Shown piece after piece: positions 6,332-9,539 of a stretch of DNA of 9,539 nucleotides; the first letter of the stretch is position 1, and each line of letters starts with the position of its first letter. Both the position numbers and the translations under genes were made by a program. The notes below the pieces were generated by a model. That model made no database searches. It was not told the origin of the DNA and worked only from the letters and a program-made list of their open reading frames with translations. Source of the DNA: Deltaproteobacteria bacterium (lineage in GTDB: Bacteria > Myxococcota_A > Polyangia > Polyangiales > Ga0077539); assembly GCA_947494865.1 (NCBI GenBank), contig CANMAT010000097.1, forward strand, positions 1 through 9,539. The letters run 5' to 3'.

Positions 6332-7639
6332 CTACAGACCGCGGAGCAGGTTGCGCAGCCACACGATCTTCCACGAGCCCGCGAAGCCCGCCATGAGCCA
6401 CGTGTCGCGGGCCATGAGGGTGCGGGTGATCCACCCCGCGCGGTTGTAGTCCGACGCGCCCGTGAGCATCACGTAGGAGCCGCCGCCGGGGGCGTCGAGC
6501 ACGTCCCACCGGTGGCCGCTGTCGACGAGGTCGCCCGCGACGCCGTCGTGCCACACCACGTTGCCCTCGGAGCGCATCACCTGCTCGCCCTCGAGGTGCG
6601 TGAGCGGCGTGTCGAGCACCACGCGAAACCGCACCGGACCCGCGTCGGACATCGTCTGCCCCGGCAGGAGCGTCACCTCGCGGTACGAGCCCCACACGCG
6701 GCTGAAGTTGGGCACGTCGCGCAGGCGCGCGAGCACCGCGGCGGGCGCGGCGGGCGTCCACGCGGCCACGGTGGCCTGGCGAATGGCCCCCTCGGGCGTG
6801 ACCAGCATCGAGAGCACCGTGGCGTCGCGCGTGAGGCCCTGCCACGCGCCGGGCTCCGGCGGCGCGAGCTCGCCCGCGGGCGCGATGCCCTCGGCGGGGC
6901 GCACCGGGAGGTTGTGCCCTGACACAATCTCCGCGCGGCGCGCGGCGCCGAGCGCGAGCACCGTGTCGACGGAGATGTTCATCCCCGCGATGGCCGACGG
7001 CGAGCGGCGCGCCACCTGACGGAGAATCCAGTGGCCCTGCGAGGGGTCGCCCCAGGTGGTGAGCGACACGATCGAAGAGGCCTCGCCGTCGGGCGTGAGG
7101 TCCCAGCGCGAGCCGCCGGGGCCCGTCTCCGACTGCGTGATGGCCACGTCGACGCGGCGCTCGCTCACGTCGTTCATCGCCGAGAGGGCGGTCACGTCGA
7201 AGAGGGGCGCGGCGACGTGAAAGCGAAACGCCGTGCGCGACCCGTGCGACGAGAGCACGTCGACGGTGCGCAAGATGGGCATGAAGGTGCCGTACTCGCC
7301 CGGCGTGGTGATCACCCTTCGCATCGCGGCGGCGCTCGCGTTCACCCGCGTGAGAATCGTGATGCGCGCCTCGGCCCCGCCGTCGGGGTTGCGCACCATG
7401 AACACCGGCCCCCGCGCGAACAGCGGCCGCAGCGCGTCGAGCTCGGCGGCCGTCGGGGCCACCAGCACCTGCGCGCGGCGAGGCTCCGCGGGCGCCTCGG
7501 GCTGGGCGTCGGGTGCGGGCATCACCACGTTGGGCGCGGGAGATGTTGTCGGCGCGGGGCGCGCCGTTGCGCACGAGAGCGCGAGCGCGGCGGCGAGGGT
7601 GGCGACACGGTGGGCCTTGACGAACGATGCGGGCGTCAT
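6332..7639 (-). CDS. Probable lipoprotein with two SRPBCC (START-like) domains
   Basis: This 435-residue protein starts with a short signal peptide (K8, H10, R11, then L/A-rich 12-22) ending in ALALSC. C23 could be lipidated, although the position -3 residue is Ala, so the lipobox is not ideal. A Pro/Ala linker runs to about 55. Two SRPBCC-type modules then follow. Module one is about 91-240, with ARITILTRVNASAAAMRRVI, PGEYGTFMPIL and WDLTPDG. Module two is about 285-435, with ATVAAWTPAAPAAVLARL, VPNFSRVWGSYREV, RFRVVLDTPL and a C-terminal long helix typical of the fold (ARDTWLMAGFAGSWKIVWLRN). The SRPBCC fold makes a deep cavity for lipids, polyketides or quinones. Two in one exported protein suggest periplasmic lipid binding or transfer, which is inference. 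In-frame ATGs also exist at 7648 and 7654; 7639 gives the best signal peptide. The TPR/PEGA-like gene follows at once. Confidence 0.8.
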   Translation of the reverse strand: MTPASFVKAHRVATLAAALALSCATARPAPTTSPAPNVVMPAPDAQPEAPAEPRRAQVLVAPTAAELDALRPLFARGPVFMVRNPDGGAEARITILTRVNASAAAMRRVITTPGEYGTFMPILRTVDVLSSHGSRTAFRFHVAAPLFDVTALSAMNDVSERRVDVAITQSETGPGGSRWDLTPDGEASSIVSLTTWGDPSQGHWILRQVARRSPSAIAGMNISVDTVLALGAARRAEIVSGHNLPVRPAEGIAPAGELAPPEPGAWQGLTRDATVLSMLVTPEGAIRQATVAAWTPAAPAAVLARLRDVPNFSRVWGSYREVTLLPGQTMSDAGPVRFRVVLDTPLTHLEGEQVMRSEGNVVWHDGVAGDLVDSGHRWDVLDAPGGGSYVMLTGASDYNRAGWITRTLMARDTWLMAGFAGSWKIVWLRNLLRGL

Positions 7640-7645
7640 TGAAAG
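7617..7645 (+). promoter_or_regulatory. Tentative promoter of the acyl-CoA synthetase gene
   Basis: TTGACG (7617-7622) is followed after 17 bases by TGAAAG (7640-7645). The -35 is good and the -10 matches only three positions. If real, it lies inside the start of the divergent SRPBCC gene and would begin the transcript about at the ATG at 7653, giving a leaderless message. GAAAG at 7641-7645 is also a plausible Shine-Dalgarno for the same ATG; the two readings exclude each other. Confidence 0.2.
7641..7645 (+). promoter_or_regulatory. Possible ribosome binding site deciding the acyl-CoA synthetase start
   Basis: GAAAG lies seven bases before the ATG at 7653 but only one base before the in-frame ATG at 7647. 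It therefore favours 7653 as the start. The site itself is weak. Confidence 0.35.
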
Positions 7646-7652
7646 CATGTGC

Positions 7653-9320
7653 ATGGTGATCGACGCCGCGAGAGAAGTCACGGGTTGGGCGCAGGTGGTC
7701 GCGAGGGTGCTCGTCGAGTCGGGCTCGGCGGGGCACCTCAAGCCCCGGGGGGCCGCGGTGGGCGCGAGGCTCCTGGCGCAGGGGCGCGCGGGCATCTCGA
7801 CGATCTTTCGCGTGCGGGCCGCCAACGAGCCGCGCGAGCCCGCGTTCGTGTTCGAAGGTCGTCGCATGACCTTCGGCGAGGTCGATCGGCGCATCGATCA
7901 GCTCGCGTCGGGCCTCCGTCGCAGGGGCATCGGGCGCAAGACCGCGGTGGCCCTGGTGCTCCACAACCGCCCCGAGTTCTTCGAAATCGAGGCCGCGATG
8001 AGCCGCCTCGGGGGCTCGGCGGTGAGCGTGTCGTGGCGCTCCACGCCGCACGAGCTCGCGTACCTCTTCAAGCACTCGGGGGCGCGCGCGGTGTTCTTCG
8101 AACACGACCTCGCCCCGGCCATCGAGGCCGCGCAGCGCGAGTGTCCCGACCTCCCGCTCGCCAACCTCTTCGCGGTGGGCGGCGACGCGGCGCCGCACCA
8201 CGGGTACAACTCGCTGCTCGCCTCGTGGCCCGACCGCGACCTCGACGGCGAAGACGGCGCCGTGGTGATCTACACCTCGGGCACCACGGGGAGGCCCAAG
8301 GGAGCCGTGCGGCGCTTCGGCACCGGGCAGGTGCTGGGCTTTCTCGCCTTCATGGAGCGCGTGACGCTCAAGCGCGGCGACGTTCACCTCTGCGTGTGCC
8401 CGCTCTATCACTCTACGGGCCTCGGCTTCGCGTCGATGTCGCTCATGATGGGCGGCTGCGTGGTGATCGAGCGCGACTTCAACGCCGAGCGCTTTCTGGC
8501 CACCGTGGCGCGCGAGCGGGTCACCACGACGGCGCTCGTTCCGACGATGCTGCACCGGCTCATGGCGCTGTCCGACGAGACGCTCGCGCGGGCCAACCTC
8601 GACTCGCTGCGCGTGGTGCTCTGCGGCGGCGCGCAATTGCCCGCCACGGTGGCCGCGCGCGCGCTCGATCGCCTGGGCCCGGTGCTCTACAACTTCTACG
8701 GCGCCACCGAGACGGGGCTCGTCACCACGGCCACGCCCGATGATCTTCGCGCGCTGCCGGGCACCATCGGGCGCGCGCTGCACGGCGTGTCGATTCGCCT
8801 TCTCGACGACGAGGGCCACGACGTGCCCGCGGGCGCAGTGGGCGAGCTCTACGCAAAGAGCCGCATGCTCGTGGAGGGCTACCACGAAGACGACGATGCC
8901 ACGCGCTCGTCGGTGCGCGACGGGCACTTCAGCGTCGGCGACCTCGCGACGGTCGACGCCGCGGGGCGTTACATGATCGTGGGGAGGCGCCGCGACATGG
9001 TGATCTCCGGCGGGACGAACATCTACCCCGCGGAGGTCGAGGCCGTGATCGAGGCGCACCCCGGCGTGTCGCAGGTGGCGGTGATCGGCGTGGCGGACGA
9101 AGAGTGGGGCGAGCGCCTGCGCGCGTTCGTGGTGCTGCGCGAAGAGAACGCGCATCTGCCCACGGTGGCCGCGGAGCTCAAGTCGTGGTGCCGCGAGCGC
9201 CTGTCGGGGCCGAAGGTTCCGCGCGAGTGGGCTTTTGTCGAGGGGCTCCCGGCGAACCCGACGGGCAAGATCCTGAAGCGCGAATTGAAGGGCTGGGAGG
9301 GCGACCTGGTGCGGGTGTAA
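7653..9320 (+). CDS. Acyl-CoA synthetase / AMP-dependent ligase (FadD-like)
   Basis: This 555-residue class I adenylate-forming enzyme would activate a carboxylic acid with ATP to an acyl-AMP and then form the CoA thioester. All core motifs are intact: the P-loop YTSGTTGRPKG (207-217), the aromatic/substrate motif YNFYGATETG (346-355), the ribose-binding D430 in SVGDLA, the hinge GRRRDMVISGGTNIYPAEVE (444-463), and the C-terminal lysine K539 in NPTGKILKREL. The N-terminal ~50 residues (ARVLVESG...LKPRGAAVGARLLAQG) resemble the variable leader of FadD-like long-chain enzymes. No carrier-protein or condensation domain is attached, so it is a stand-alone ligase. The acid specificity is unknown: a fatty acid, a sterol side chain or an aromatic acid are all possible. 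Starts at 7647 or a GTG at 7695 cannot be excluded. It is divergent from the SRPBCC lipoprotein, and possibly both deal with lipids, which is inference. Confidence 0.93.
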   Translation: MVIDAAREVTGWAQVVARVLVESGSAGHLKPRGAAVGARLLAQGRAGISTIFRVRAANEPREPAFVFEGRRMTFGEVDRRIDQLASGLRRRGIGRKTAVALVLHNRPEFFEIEAAMSRLGGSAVSVSWRSTPHELAYLFKHSGARAVFFEHDLAPAIEAAQRECPDLPLANLFAVGGDAAPHHGYNSLLASWPDRDLDGEDGAVVIYTSGTTGRPKGAVRRFGTGQVLGFLAFMERVTLKRGDVHLCVCPLYHSTGLGFASMSLMMGGCVVIERDFNAERFLATVARERVTTTALVPTMLHRLMALSDETLARANLDSLRVVLCGGAQLPATVAARALDRLGPVLYNFYGATETGLVTTATPDDLRALPGTIGRALHGVSIRLLDDEGHDVPAGAVGELYAKSRMLVEGYHEDDDATRSSVRDGHFSVGDLATVDAAGRYMIVGRRRDMVISGGTNIYPAEVEAVIEAHPGVSQVAVIGVADEEWGERLRAFVVLREENAHLPTVAAELKSWCRERLSGPKVPREWAFVEGLPANPTGKILKRELKGWEGDLVRV

Positions 9321-9332
9321 CGGAGCGCTCCC

Positions 9333-9539
9333 TCAGCGGCCTCGCAGACGCTCCAGCTCTTCGCGCATCTGCGCGAGCTGCGCTTCGAGGTCGCTCCGCT
9401 TCGCGGCCTCGGCGGCAGCGCGCTCCTCGGCCTCGCGTCGCAGGATCTGCTCGTCGTTCAGGCGGTCTTCGAGCTCTTCGGCGATCTCCGAGGGCTCCAG
9501 GAGCCGCGCGCTCCCGTGGTAGAAGCGCACCTTCTCGCC
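9333..9539 (-). CDS. C-terminal tail of a probable Uma2-family endonuclease-fold protein (5' end outside the window)
   Basis: The visible 68 residues run open to the window edge (GEKVRFYHGSARLLEPSEIA), so the GTG at 9530 need not be a start. The RFYHG...LLEPSEIAEELE segment followed by a long charged helix (heptad-like, ending AQMREELERLRGR) matches the usual end of Uma2/DUF820 proteins. In those, a PD-(D/E)XK nuclease-like domain is followed by a short beta strand, 'L.P.E.A' and an Ala/Glu/Arg coiled coil. The nuclease domain itself is not visible, so the assignment rests on the tail only and any coiled-coil protein is an alternative. It converges on the acyl-CoA synthetase gene with only 12 bp between the stop codons. 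Confidence 0.55.
   Translation of the reverse strand, partial: GEKVRFYHGSARLLEPSEIAEELEDRLNDEQILRREAEERAAAEAAKRSDLEAQLAQMREELERLRGR

Noticed and set aside
7233..7652. A 140-residue N-terminal extension of the acyl-CoA synthetase
   Set aside because: It lies antisense to the SRPBCC coding region, and known family members start shortly before the region that begins near 7653.
7640..7894. An 85-residue N-terminal extension of the SRPBCC protein
   Set aside because: The extension overlaps the ligase coding region, has Arg/Ser/Pro-rich shadow composition and would bury the signal peptide.
6318..9155. N-terminal extension of the TPR/PEGA-like protein into a frame of over 1200 codons
   Set aside because: Only the last ~297 residues look like a real protein, beginning with a signal peptide. 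The rest is His/Arg-rich shadow opposite the ligase and out of frame with the SRPBCC gene.
9322..9331. GGAGCGCTCC palindrome between the convergent stops
   Set aside because: It is too short for a stable hairpin with a loop and has no T-run on either side, so it is not supported as a terminator.
1..9539. CRISPR arrays, tRNA/rRNA genes, insertion sequences, phage or toxin-antitoxin pairs
   Set aside because: No spaced direct repeats, cloverleaf sequences, transposase motifs or terminal inverted repeats were seen in reading both strands.

Overview
The window is very GC-rich. Its genes put G or C at almost every third codon position, and long open shadow frames run on the opposite strand of most genes. 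Together with the gene content (HEAT-repeat protein, Cache/HAMP membrane sensor, TPR+PEGA-like protein, SRPBCC lipoprotein, Uma2-like tail) this suggests a myxobacterium-like member of Myxococcota, perhaps Polyangiales. That is an inference from composition and gene style, not a proven assignment.

Left block, all on the minus strand, in transcription order: a two-TM sensor with an extracytoplasmic Cache-like region and a HAMP-like end but no output domain (4175-3024); a cytoplasmic HEAT-repeat protein (2885-2130); a large membrane-anchored protein with Ig-like beta domains and a cytoplasmic tail (2066-429); and the first 108 codons of the signal-recognition-particle receptor ftsY, cut by the window edge (325-1). 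ftsY has a good sigma-70-type promoter that overlaps the stop codon of the gene before it. A 52-bp nested dyad lies between the HEAT and Ig-like genes.

Middle: a complete histone-deacetylase/acetylpolyamine-amidohydrolase family enzyme (4365-5432, plus) diverges from the sensor across a 189-bp gap, the largest gene-free stretch in the window. Its 3' end overlaps by 9 bp the end of a convergent minus-strand TPR/PEGA-like membrane protein (6317-5424). That protein follows directly after a lipoprotein-like double SRPBCC protein (7639-6332), and the two look like a two-gene cell-envelope operon.

Right: a full-length class I acyl-CoA synthetase/AMP-ligase (7653-9320, plus) diverges from the SRPBCC gene with only 13 bp between the two start codons. 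The window ends with the coiled-coil C-terminus of a minus-strand gene (9539-9333), probably a Uma2-family (PD-(D/E)XK) protein.

No tRNA, rRNA, CRISPR array, insertion sequence, phage gene or obvious defence island is visible. Most genes look like ordinary chromosomal housekeeping or lineage-specific envelope genes. The more unusual points are the regulatory architecture (nested dyad, near-touching divergent starts, promoter inside a stop codon) and the output-less sensor. I do not see convincing evidence for a new multi-gene system.
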